Translations under genes and position numbers: made by a program
From: JANRKH01 sp033763595
Lineage (GTDB): Bacteria > Pseudomonadota > Alphaproteobacteria > Rickettsiales > Rickettsiaceae
Length of the DNA stretch: 6,709 nucleotides
Direction of reading: 5' to 3'
NCBI GenBank assembly: GCA_033763595.1
Contig: JANRKH010000013.1
Span: 1-6,709, forward strand
Shown: positions 1 through 6,152 of the stretch, piece by piece
How the letters are laid out: every line of letters starts with the position of its first letter
Numbering within the stretch: the stretch's first letter is position 1
Notes under the pieces: model-generated
Databases searched by the model: none
What the model was told of the DNA's origin: nothing
What the model saw: the letters and a program-made list of their open reading frames with translations, nothing else

Positions 1-1400
1 TAAATCCTCTCATAATTAACTTGGCTGATTTCCCAAGAATTATTAAAAGACATAATACGTTTGCGTATAAATTGGAAAAACTCTGGATTTTGAAATAATT
101 GCAATGCCCTATGTGTGGAAATCACCACATCTTCCACAGAAGCATGGTTAAATCGAATTCCAAAACCTTCATAATCCCCATAATCTACTACTGTATCACG
201 CAAACCTCCAGTATTGCGTACCATTGGAATCGTACCATAACGCATCGCATACATTTGATTCAAGCCACAAGGCTCTACTCTACTTGGCATCAAAATATAA
301 TCGGCTGCTGCATACAATCTATGTGCAAGTTCCTCATTATAACCAATATAGCAATTGTAAATTCCTTTACAAAGAGGCTTCAGCACATTCAAGTCATCTT
401 CTACGGCTGATTCCCCAGAGCCTAAAACAAGAAAATTAACTTTCCCTTGAGTTTCCCACATAGCTCTACCTAAAGCACTTGGCAAAATATCAGCCCCCTT
501 CTCTCCTACCAAACGACCTATAAATACAATGAGAGGATTTTGAGGATTTAACTGGAATATTTCACAAATTCCTTGTTTATGTTTCTGTTTTACCTCTTCC
601 ATATTTTCAGAGGTATAGTGATATTGCAAATAACTATCAGTTGCAGGATTCCACACTTCATAATCTATCCCATTCAATACCCCATGGGATTTATAAGTTA
701 CTGCTTTAAAAAGATTTTCTAATCCATTGGAGCTTTCGGTCAGTTCATTCATATAGGACCAACTTACTGTACTGATAGCATCTGCACAACGTACCGCAGA
801 TGCCATTGGATTGATGGAATTGCCCCAATCCAACAAACCTGATTTCCAAGAATCAAAAGTGGGTAAATAATTAGATTTTGACCAAGGTATCCAACCTTGA
901 TAGACACCATTGTGAATGGTAAATACTGTTTTGATTTGATTAAGTCTTTGAAATCGATAGCAATAGCGCAACATAAAAGGTATCAAGCCAGTGTGATGGT
1001 CATGACAATGAATAATGTCAGGTGTATGTTCCCACTGTACTATCCAATCTAAAGCAGCTATTTGAAAAGCTAAAAATTTTTCGGTATCGATATCATCTGA
1101 ATAAACCACATCTTTGTTTGTCAAGCCATCAATCAAAATACAAAATAAATCAAAACCCAACTTATTCGTTTTCTCTTTTAGGACTTCATAGTGTAGCTTC
1201 ACACCACCCATATAAATATCAGCCTCAGCATCTTTCTGCCATGAGTTTTGGTGCATAAATTTGGTATTGTATGCAGGCATCACCACTTTGGCAAAATGCC
1301 CTGCTTTACATTGGTATTTGGGCAATGCACCCAAAACATCTCCTAATCCACCTACTTTTGCAACGGGATAACACTCGGCAGTAAAATGAATAATTTCCAT
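1..1400 (-). CDS. glgA: Glycogen synthase (ADP-glucose type, GT5), 3' end cut by window edge
   Basis: This gene encodes the cytoplasmic enzyme that adds glucose from ADP-glucose to the non-reducing ends of an alpha-1,4-glucan during glycogen synthesis. I translated the minus strand from the ATG at 1400. The frame is open to the window edge, giving 466 complete codons; GlgA proteins are usually about 470-480 residues, so only a short C-terminal piece is missing. The N-terminus carries the ADP-glucose-binding KVGGLGD motif at residues 15-21. HCHDHHTG follows at about 131-138, NGIDYEVWNP from about 243, GRLVGEKGAD from about 295 and EPCGLNQMYAMRYG from about 376. These give a complete two-Rossmann GT-B enzyme with the conserved acidic residue of the EPCGL motif. 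The leader is A-rich with no Shine-Dalgarno sequence, as is common in Bacteroidota. Only a weak -7-like box (TAATTTTA, 1453-1460) is visible upstream. Identification is secure. Confidence 0.96.
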   Translation of the reverse strand, partial: MEIIHFTAECYPVAKVGGLGDVLGALPKYQCKAGHFAKVVMPAYNTKFMHQNSWQKDAEADIYMGGVKLHYEVLKEKTNKLGFDLFCILIDGLTNKDVVYSDDIDTEKFLAFQIAALDWIVQWEHTPDIIHCHDHHTGLIPFMLRYCYRFQRLNQIKTVFTIHNGVYQGWIPWSKSNYLPTFDSWKSGLLDWGNSINPMASAVRCADAISTVSWSYMNELTESSNGLENLFKAVTYKSHGVLNGIDYEVWNPATDSYLQYHYTSENMEEVKQKHKQGICEIFQLNPQNPLIVFIGRLVGEKGADILPSALGRAMWETQGKVNFLVLGSGESAVEDDLNVLKPLCKGIYNCYIGYNEELAHRLYAAADYILMPSRVEPCGLNQMYAMRYGTIPMVRNTGGLRDTVVDYGDYEGFGIRFNHASVEDVVISTHRALQLFQNPEFFQFIRKRIMSFNNSWEISQVNYERI

Positions 1401-1484
1401 AATGTCTTTTTTGTTTCGATTTATGTGAAAATTGATGATGAATAATCAGCCTTAAAATTATTACAAGTTTGTGAATTATCTACT

Positions 1485-1534
1485 AAAATGGCTAAATATA
1501 ATTTTATCTGTATAAAATTATACTTAGCCATTTT
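1485..1534 (-). terminator. Long AT-rich hairpin between glgA and the upstream gene
   Basis: Arms 1485-1507 and 1512-1534 are reverse complements over 23 bp with one mismatch (A1496 against C1523), separated by a 4-nt loop (CTGT). Both outer flanks are A/T runs, so a transcript of either strand would form a stem followed or flanked by U-rich sequence. It lies about 200 bp past the stop of the minus-strand gene at 1741 and about 85 bp before the glgA start, so it could end the upstream transcript or be a bidirectional terminator. The rest of the 1401-1740 spacer holds nothing else that I can support. Confidence 0.45.
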
Positions 1535-1740
1535 TAAAAGTCCTCAGTTTAGCCGTCAAACTTATCTACATTTTAACCATCAATGCTTGTCCACACGAAC
1601 CAAAATCGGGTGTTTCATAAGGACAGAAACCAACAACAAAAATAAAGTGAGTCTTTTTATTTTATCATACCCAAGGGATATTGTGTTGATTTATCGAGTG
1701 TAGAAAATCGCACCTGTGAGGTTCAGATGAACATTTTCCC

Positions 1741-2391
1741 TTACTTCGCAGGATAAGGCAATCCCAATTCTTGGTGGATATACTCTTTTACCCTTTCAAT
1801 AATCACCACCATAGCACTCAAATCATCTGTTTGTGTGGCATCATAAGCACGACTTACGCTGTATTCTTTACCAATCAAAATAACAAAAAACCACAAGCGA
1901 CCAATCGTATAACATCCATACAATGGTTTTTCTGTGTTTCCATTTAGTATTTGAGCATCTACCATAGCAATCAATAACTGTCCAAGCGGGTCGCTTCCAG
2001 ATGATTTTTCGGGTTTATATTCTTGCAGAAAGAAAAAAGGCTTTTTAGGGGTTTGTTTACCAGTAGAAATAAGCCATTCAATTTTACCTGACGCTTCTAC
2101 AGTGGGTGTTTGGAGAGAGAAATAGCGTTGTGTAAAAACACGATAATGTGGTAGATTATTAAAATGAAAATAAAGTAAAAATGGAGCTATAAACATCATT
2201 TTCAACTCATCTTCATTCCAATTTTCTACATTTTCTAACAAACTATCACGCAATTCTTCCAAAGCATTTGGTAATTTTGCATCTGATACCTGAAGCCAAA
2301 GCTCCAAAGCAGGCAAATTTTTGATGCGTTCAAATCCAAATTCTATCTCTACATCTTCATAGAGCCATTGTTCAAAAGGACGTTTTATCAT
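1741..2391 (-). CDS. Hypothetical protein with probable PD-(D/E)XK nuclease-like core
   Basis: This is a 216-residue soluble protein without a signal peptide or membrane segment. I do not recognise a named family. The arrangement resembles a PD-(D/E)XK nuclease core. An acidic helix (NEDELKMMFIAP, about 59-70) comes before a strand with an acidic residue (GKIEW, E105). Next is a hydrophobic strand ending in an E-x-K signature (FFFLQEYKPE, E124 and K126), followed by a helix containing Q138 (DPLGQLL). That order of E, D/E, E-x-K and Q is what the fold requires, but the match is by eye only. The gene is preceded by an exact TAnnTTTG box and appears to be transcribed alone: 142 bp separates it from the AlbA_2 gene upstream on the same strand. 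Its base composition is close to that of glgA, unlike the AT-rich genes next door. It may instead be a non-catalytic member of the fold. The coding call is strong and the functional call moderate. Confidence 0.8.
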   Translation of the reverse strand: MIKRPFEQWLYEDVEIEFGFERIKNLPALELWLQVSDAKLPNALEELRDSLLENVENWNEDELKMMFIAPFLLYFHFNNLPHYRVFTQRYFSLQTPTVEASGKIEWLISTGKQTPKKPFFFLQEYKPEKSSGSDPLGQLLIAMVDAQILNGNTEKPLYGCYTIGRLWFFVILIGKEYSVSRAYDATQTDDLSAMVVIIERVKEYIHQELGLPYPAK

Positions 2392-2416
2392 AGAAGTATA
2401 TCATTTTGATTGGTTA

Positions 2417-2424
2417 CAAATATA
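2417..2424 (-). promoter_or_regulatory. Bacteroidetes-type -7 box for the 1741-2391 gene
   Basis: On the minus strand this reads TATATTTG, an exact match to the Bacteroidetes sigma-A -7 consensus TAnnTTTG. It lies about 25 bp upstream of the ATG at 2391. A T-rich stretch upstream (TATTTC on the minus strand) could act as a poor -33 element. The position and the exact match support it. No transcription start is known. Confidence 0.55.
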
Positions 2425-2505
2425 CAACATTTTGCCTGAAATAGTTGGTATATTTTGAAGCGCAGTGTTTTCTTTTCTTACTGCCATACTTTATCTTTGG
2501 ATAGG

Positions 2506-2524
2506 GTTGGTTGAAGCAACCAAC
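2506..2524 (-). terminator. Short perfect hairpin after the AlbA_2 gene
   Basis: GTTGGTTG (2506-2513) and CAACCAAC (2517-2524) pair perfectly over 8 bp around a 3-nt loop. It begins 10 bp beyond the stop codon of the minus-strand gene ending at 2534, which is the place expected for a terminator. No U-tract follows on the minus strand, so a classical intrinsic terminator is doubtful. It may instead act as a 3'-end stabilising hairpin. Confidence 0.4.
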
Positions 2525-2533
2525 ACCACAAAA

Positions 2534-3838
2534 TCAATAAACTGAACTCGTACCAAAATAGCTAATTTTATTATCGACTACACCTTTATCTTCAGCTATT
2601 CCAAAAGCCCTACACAATTTAAGCGAAGATTGCTTCACTAATTCCATTATATCATTTTCTTCCAATTTGGAAGGATTAAATATATGGCTGATTTTAATAT
2701 TTGGGTAATATTTATTGGTAACAACTTCTCTGTAATAATAACGTTCTCCAAAATGTTTATGAAAACCTACAAGAACATAATCTAATACGTTTACCAAACT
2801 AATCTGAATCATTACCTCATCATAATATTCAATATGTTCATAAAATTTTTTAGCAAATTCCAACAATAAAATTTCCGCCATCAAGATATTGCTTAGATGT
2901 GCTGTAGGTTTTGTTTTATGATGAATCTCAGCAGCATAAAAACCTAAAATAGAATTTCCTATTTCTATAAATCCATTTTCTTGTATTTCTAAATAAGAGC
3001 GTGTTTCATTAATTTTTTTTGAGTCTGAAGATGGACAATAGTAAGTAACTCCATTTATCATTGAATTTTCATATGCACTATAAATAGAATAAAAATTATA
3101 ATTTTGTAGAATATTACTTTTATTGGTGGCACTTTCTAACCAAACTCTAAATTCGTGGATGTCCATAGAAAATTTATCTTCTAAGGGAGATTTAGGGACT
3201 AAAGAAAGTAATAAAATAGGTTTTGGTAATTCTTTAAAATGCTCTGTTACTTGGCTGTAAAGCATCTTGGAATTATAGTTTTTGCCAAAATCAATACTGT
3301 TTTCATCTAAAAGATTTCTTTTGGCTAAAAAATTATCAAATTCATTTTGGCGATTTCGGGCAAATTCAAACATATCTCTTACTTGTTGATGTTTAGCTTT
3401 TTCACTACTTTTATTTTCACGAATATAATATACATTTCTTTTGCTGTGCATGTGTGGCTTACGTGAACTTTCAGGTATATAGACCACTACTATTATTTTA
3501 TCACTGTTTGGTATAGTAATAGCAACTGGGTCAGGATAAAATATTTTAGGGTCAACATTACTTTTAACTACATTATTGAACCAAGATACAAAATCTTGAT
3601 TACCTATTTTAGCATGGATACCCACTATGTCAAGACTTTCATCTTTGATACCATAGATAAGATGCCCACCACCCGCATTGGCAAATGCTGATACATCTTT
3701 TGCTATTTCCTCTTTACTAGTGTCGTTGTTTTCTACATTAACTTTGTAATCTAAATAATAGCTTTCTTGTTCTTTTTTTTCAATTATGAGATATTCAATA
3801 TCATCATAAGTTAATTCACTTAGCGGTTTGGTAAACAT
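2534..3838 (-). CDS. AlbA_2 / Schlafen-like N-terminal domain protein
   Basis: This encodes 434 residues, read from ATG 3838. A TTG nine bases further upstream is in frame but is a poorer start. Residues about 12-145 match the AlbA_2 (Schlafen AlbA_2) domain, with ESYYLDYK (25-32), the hallmark IAKDVSAFANAGGGHLIYGIKDE (46-67) written here in two parts as IAKDVSAFANAGGG and HLIYGIKDE, and the closing YYIREN (137-142). In the family this fold binds nucleic acid or nucleotide and can be an RNase. E25, D30 and D66 fall where the Schlafen acidic triad would be, with Asp replacing one Glu. Residues about 165-434 are unlike anything I recognise. They contain acidic and aromatic stretches, and no DNA-binding C-terminal helix-turn-helix was evident. 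The gene is very AT-rich. It is divergent from the caspase-like gene and shares its control region, which hints at joint function. Regulator, RNase and defence component are all possible. Confidence 0.88.
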   Translation of the reverse strand: MFTKPLSELTYDDIEYLIIEKKEQESYYLDYKVNVENNDTSKEEIAKDVSAFANAGGGHLIYGIKDESLDIVGIHAKIGNQDFVSWFNNVVKSNVDPKIFYPDPVAITIPNSDKIIVVVYIPESSRKPHMHSKRNVYYIRENKSSEKAKHQQVRDMFEFARNRQNEFDNFLAKRNLLDENSIDFGKNYNSKMLYSQVTEHFKELPKPILLLSLVPKSPLEDKFSMDIHEFRVWLESATNKSNILQNYNFYSIYSAYENSMINGVTYYCPSSDSKKINETRSYLEIQENGFIEIGNSILGFYAAEIHHKTKPTAHLSNILMAEILLLEFAKKFYEHIEYYDEVMIQISLVNVLDYVLVGFHKHFGERYYYREVVTNKYYPNIKISHIFNPSKLEENDIMELVKQSSLKLCRAFGIAEDKGVVDNKISYFGTSSVY

Positions 3839-3876
3839 AATAATCAATAAGGATTTTAGATTGTTAATTTTATTTG

Positions 3877-3884
3877 CAAATTTA
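3877..3884 (-). promoter_or_regulatory. Bacteroidetes-type -7 box for the AlbA_2 gene
   Basis: The minus strand reads TAAATTTG, an exact match to TAnnTTTG, 38 bp upstream of the ATG at 3838. T-rich sequence (CTTTTAGTTTT) lies about 15-25 bp further upstream, where a -33 element is expected. This box supports the ATG start and places the transcription start inside the divergent intergenic region. Confidence 0.55.
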
Positions 3885-3987
3885 GCGAATTATAAAACTA
3901 AAAGGTGTTTTTTTAGCAATATTTATTTTAAATAATTTGCCTTTAAAGAAAAGTATTGTATTCTTATCTACAGTATGTCATATTGAT

Positions 3988-4016
3988 TTTGACTGGTATT
4001 ATTTTCGTATAATTTG
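3988..4016 (+). promoter_or_regulatory. Candidate promoter of the caspase-like gene
   Basis: TTTG at 3988-3991 is followed 16 bp later by TATAATTTG (4008-4016). This resembles the Bacteroidetes -33/-7 pair but with one extra base inside TAnnTTTG. It sits 21 bp before the ATG at 4038. The spacing is slightly shorter than ideal, so the call is tentative. Confidence 0.4.
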
Positions 4017-4030
4017 ATTATTTTAATCAA
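4014..4030. promoter_or_regulatory. Perfect palindrome in the caspase leader, possible operator
   Basis: TTGATTA (4014-4020) and TAATCAA (4024-4030) are perfect inverted repeats around TTT. The palindrome overlaps the end of the candidate -7 box and ends 7 bp before the start codon, so bound protein or an RNA hairpin there could control expression. The left half, TTGATTATT, also occurs immediately before the AlbA_2 start codon on the opposite strand (3839-3847). In such AT-rich DNA a chance occurrence is possible. Confidence 0.35.
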
Positions 4031-4037
4031 TACAATT

Positions 4038-4838
4038 ATGAAAAGAAAAGCTATTATTATTGGAAGTCCCTTAGTTAAAGGGCAAAAAGGCTACTTGCCT
4101 GGTGTTGAAAAGGATGTTAATAATTATTTCAAATTCTTAACAAGTTGCGAAGGTGGGCAATGGTTTCCAGAAGAAATTTATTATTGGGAAAATCCATCTG
4201 ACAGTGATTTATATTCTTATTTAAGTGGTTGTAAGGATGCAGACATTTGTTATGTCATTTTTTCAGGTCACGGATTTGTCAATTCTCAAAATAGAACCTA
4301 TCTAATGATAAATAAAAATCAAAATATTTTTTATGAAAACTTATATACTTTTGCTAAAAGACAGATTACAATTATTGATGCGTGCAGATTTCCAATTAAA
4401 GGTATAGAAAGAGGAAATTTTAGTGGGATAGGTGATATAAATGAAGGATTAAATTATTCTAGAAATACTTATTTTAGACAATTTTACAACAATATTGTTA
4501 GTAATTTGCCTTATGGCAAAGCAACGATTTTTTCTGCTTCAATAGGTCAATATTCTTCTGATATATCAACTTTAGGAGGTTGGTTTAGCTATAACTTAAT
4601 TGATAAGGCAAAAAGTTTATCTCAAAATCCAAATTTATTAGATACTTATTTTTCTCTCAATGAAATGTTTGATGTCATACAAAACTATATGAAAAATAAT
4701 ACTTATAAGGACAACCCACAAATACCGCAAGGAATAACTTATGGAAATAATCAAATCAAAGATTTGCCTTTTGTATTACATTACTATAATGTCCAAAACT
4801 ATTTTATTAATAAACAAAGAAGAAATTTTTTTCTATAG
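4038..4838 (+). CDS. Caspase-like cysteine protease (peptidase C14 / clan CD), single domain
   Basis: This is a predicted protease of 266 residues that cleaves peptide bonds by a His/Cys dyad. The first strand is KRKAIIIGSP (3-11 region), followed by PGVEKDVNNYFKFL (21-34), the usual helix in which a caspase-like domain aligns neighbouring molecules. The catalytic His lies in CYVIFSGHGF (His78) and the catalytic Cys in ITIIDACRF (Cys116). The late motif IFSASIGQYSSD (164-175), then GGWFSYNLI, is the typical p10-side segment. No transmembrane segment, signal peptide or extra sensor or effector domain is present; about 80 residues after the core are helical and uncharacterised. The start is ATG 4038; a TTG at 4014 is in frame but falls inside the promoter-like palindrome. 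The gene is strikingly AT-rich and is followed by a strong terminator. Bacterial caspase-like proteins often act in regulated cell death and anti-phage systems, activating an effector by cleavage, but no such effector is adjacent here. The role in this locus is inferred. Confidence 0.88.
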   Translation: MKRKAIIIGSPLVKGQKGYLPGVEKDVNNYFKFLTSCEGGQWFPEEIYYWENPSDSDLYSYLSGCKDADICYVIFSGHGFVNSQNRTYLMINKNQNIFYENLYTFAKRQITIIDACRFPIKGIERGNFSGIGDINEGLNYSRNTYFRQFYNNIVSNLPYGKATIFSASIGQYSSDISTLGGWFSYNLIDKAKSLSQNPNLLDTYFSLNEMFDVIQNYMKNNTYKDNPQIPQGITYGNNQIKDLPFVLHYYNVQNYFINKQRRNFFL

Positions 4839-4909
4839 TAATTTGATTATAATGCTTTTGCTTTCTCCTAACCAACAACTGTTTCTCAATACTACAACAA
4901 ATTGCACGT

Positions 4910-4947
4910 AACGACAAAATCGCTCCAAGCGATTTTGACGTTTTTTT
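4910..4947 (+). terminator. Intrinsic terminator of the caspase-like gene; hairpin family copy 1
   Basis: Arms 4910-4924 and 4928-4942 pair over 15 bp with one mismatch around the loop CCA. A run of seven T (4941-4947) follows. It lies about 70 bp after the stop codon of the plus-strand gene, so it is a convincing Rho-independent terminator. It is also copy 1 of a palindrome family that recurs at 5013 and 6093. Confidence 0.8.
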
Positions 4948-4978
4948 GATTACAAGGCATTTATTCGTACCTAAACCT

Positions 4979-4999
4979 ACGAAATCTCTAAGATTTGGT
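4979..4999. repeat. Short hairpin, possible degenerate relative of the AAATCGCT family
   Basis: ACGAAATCT (4979-4987) and AGATTTGGT (4991-4999) pair with one mismatch around CTA. The design matches the AAATCGCT family, but the central GC pair is missing. It sits between family copies 1 and 2. Kinship is suggestive only. Confidence 0.3.
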
Positions 5000-5012
5000 A
5001 AGTTTGATTTAT

Positions 5013-5049
5013 TTAACGACTAAATCGCTTGGAGCGATTTAGTCGTTAA
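5013..5049. repeat. Perfect 17-bp palindrome, hairpin family copy 2
   Basis: Arms 5013-5029 and 5033-5049 are perfect reverse complements over 17 bp with loop TGG. The arms start and end in TTAA, and A/T-rich sequence follows on both sides, so it could terminate transcription in either direction. Read on the minus strand the loop is CCA, so it is an inverted copy of the hairpin at 4910-4942. The two face each other across about 70 bp. Confidence 0.75.
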
Positions 5050-5057
5050 TTTATTTA

Positions 5058-5246
5058 CAAGCCTTGCCTAAGTTCTAACAAACCTTGTGTAAGTTCTAAC
5101 AAACCTTGTGTAAGTTCTAACAAACCTTGTGTAAGTTCTAACAAACCTTGTGTAAGTTCTAACAAACCTTGTGCAAGTTCTAACAAACCTTGTGCAAGTT
5201 CTAAGAAGCCTTGTGTAAGTTCTAAGAAGCCTTGTGTATCTTCTAA
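5058..5246. repeat. 21-bp tandem repeat, nine units
   Basis: Nine head-to-tail units of 21 bp cover this stretch (CAAACCTTGTGT followed by AAGTTCTAA in the central units), and a partial tenth starts at 5247. Units 2-5 are identical, units 6-7 share one change (TGT to TGC), and units 1, 8 and 9 are the most divergent. This is the usual pattern of a tandem array homogenised in its middle. The period is a multiple of three, so one frame on the minus strand stays open as repeated LELTQGL. I treat the array as non-coding because it has no start signal and other frames contain stops in every unit. It may be phase-variable or regulatory for the gene at 5351. Confidence 0.92.
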
Positions 5247-5350
5247 CAAGCTTTATGTTTTTTATATGCTTTCAAAACATTTTGCTATTCATTGCGTAGT
5301 AATCTATGATTAGTCTTGATTTATATTTAACTTATTTTAAACATACGCTT

Positions 5351-6064
5351 ATGAAATCCACATCAGAAAGAAGTTATGGTGCAGTACTTGAAAACGCCAA
5401 AAAACTTCTTATTACTATTCAAAGCTTTGCCAATTATCAGGCATCACGCACAGAAGACAGTATCGCCGAGTTTCAAAAACTTATCAACGATTGCGATAAG
5501 GACAATTCTACCGTAGCAACGAGCTTAGGAGAGTACACCAATGCCGTAGATAAACGAACCAAAGCCTTTTTGGGCAAGGATACCAATTCTATCAACAAAC
5601 TCCTCTCGCCTTTGGGAAAAGCAATTGCTAGTCAATATGACAAAACATCCAAAGAATACAATATCATTATGGGCATCATTAACCGAATGCGCGCACAAAA
5701 ATTGGAAAAAGCCCCTGCCAATCCTACCGAAGATAAGAAAGAAAGTATCTCCAAATCTGAACTTTCGTATGGCTCTAAACTTCAAAATTTCAAAGACCTC
5801 ATCAGCAACTTAGAAGTCTTTGGCAACTTCAATCCTGCCAATGCAGCACTCAAGATAGACCAACTCAAAACCTTAGTAGGCGAATTAGAAACACTCAATA
5901 CCGCAGTGAATAGCAAATTAGCCCCTTTGACATTGGCAAGAAACAAAAGAAAGGAGCTATTTGAGGAATTAGGCAAGCGCGCCCAGCGTATCAAAGCAAA
6001 TGTATCATCTATCTATGGGAACAGTTCGGTAGAGTATAAGCAAGTGAAGGGCTTGAAGGTCTGA
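5351..6064 (+). CDS. Helical hypothetical protein made of two homologous halves
   Basis: This encodes 237 residues from ATG 5351. An in-frame ATG at 5306 would add 15 residues, but a -7-like TATATTTA lies between the two at 5322-5329, so the shorter form is preferred. I do not recognise a named domain. The protein is hydrophilic and helix-rich, with no signal peptide or membrane segment. It is an internal duplication. Residues about 5-109 open with SERSYGAVLENAKKLL and close with QYDKTSKEYNIIMGI. Residues about 136-235 open with SELSYGSKLQNFKDLI and close with YGNSSVEYKQVKGL. A charged linker (about 118-135) joins them. From memory, similar unnamed proteins occur in other Bacteroidota, but I cannot test that here. 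It is preceded by the 21-bp tandem array and followed by a hairpin of the AAATCGCT family. Base composition is close to that of glgA. Confidence 0.82.
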   Translation: MKSTSERSYGAVLENAKKLLITIQSFANYQASRTEDSIAEFQKLINDCDKDNSTVATSLGEYTNAVDKRTKAFLGKDTNSINKLLSPLGKAIASQYDKTSKEYNIIMGIINRMRAQKLEKAPANPTEDKKESISKSELSYGSKLQNFKDLISNLEVFGNFNPANAALKIDQLKTLVGELETLNTAVNSKLAPLTLARNKRKELFEELGKRAQRIKANVSSIYGNSSVEYKQVKGLKV

Positions 6065-6092
6065 GTGTGAAGTACAAAATCAAAACACAAAA

Positions 6093-6119
6093 GACGAAAT
6101 CGCTCAGAGCGATTTCGTC
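6093..6119. repeat. Perfect 12-bp palindrome, hairpin family copy 3
   Basis: GACGAAATCGCT (6093-6104) and AGCGATTTCGTC (6108-6119) pair perfectly around loop CAG. It starts 29 bp after the stop codon at 6064. No T-run follows on the plus strand, whereas the minus strand reads CTTTTGTGTTTT after the stem, so as a terminator it fits the minus direction better. It may also stabilise the 3' end of the mRNA of the preceding gene. Confidence 0.7.
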
Positions 6120-6130
6120 CTTCCCTCTCA

Positions 6131-6144
6131 GTTTGCGTCCTCGC
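6131..6144 (-). repeat. Inverted partial copy of the B-unit hairpin
   Basis: GTTTGCGTCCTCGC here is the exact reverse complement of GCGAGGACGCAAAC, which forms part of the hairpin in the 85-bp unit at 6455-6468. Only one arm and the loop remain, and the second arm is replaced by unrelated bases. It is an old fragment of the same element in opposite orientation, lying next to hairpin copy 3. Confidence 0.55.
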
Positions 6145-6152
6145 CATAGCCG

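Noticed and set aside
1488..1703. 71-codon plus-strand open frame in the spacer before glgA
   Set aside because: Its start codon lies inside the arm of a long hairpin, the composition is not protein-like, and there is no start signal.
3839..3847. TTG start codon for the AlbA_2 gene
   Set aside because: ATG at 3838 is in frame three codons later and is the more usual start, and the family domain begins well after it.
4014..4037. TTG start codon for the caspase-like gene
   Set aside because: It overlaps the promoter-like box and palindrome. The ATG at 4038 begins directly before the conserved first strand of the domain.
5058..5246. CRISPR array
   Set aside because: The 21-bp units are directly contiguous, without unique spacers, and no cas gene is present.
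5055..5249. 64-codon minus-strand frame reading as repeated LELTQGL
   Set aside because: It coincides almost exactly with the 21-bp tandem array, and periodicity of three alone keeps the frame open. It has no promoter or sequence outside the repeat, though expression cannot be excluded.
5306..5350. Upstream ATG extending the two-repeat protein by 15 residues
   Set aside because: The extension is outside the duplicated unit and contains a -7-like box. It remains possible.
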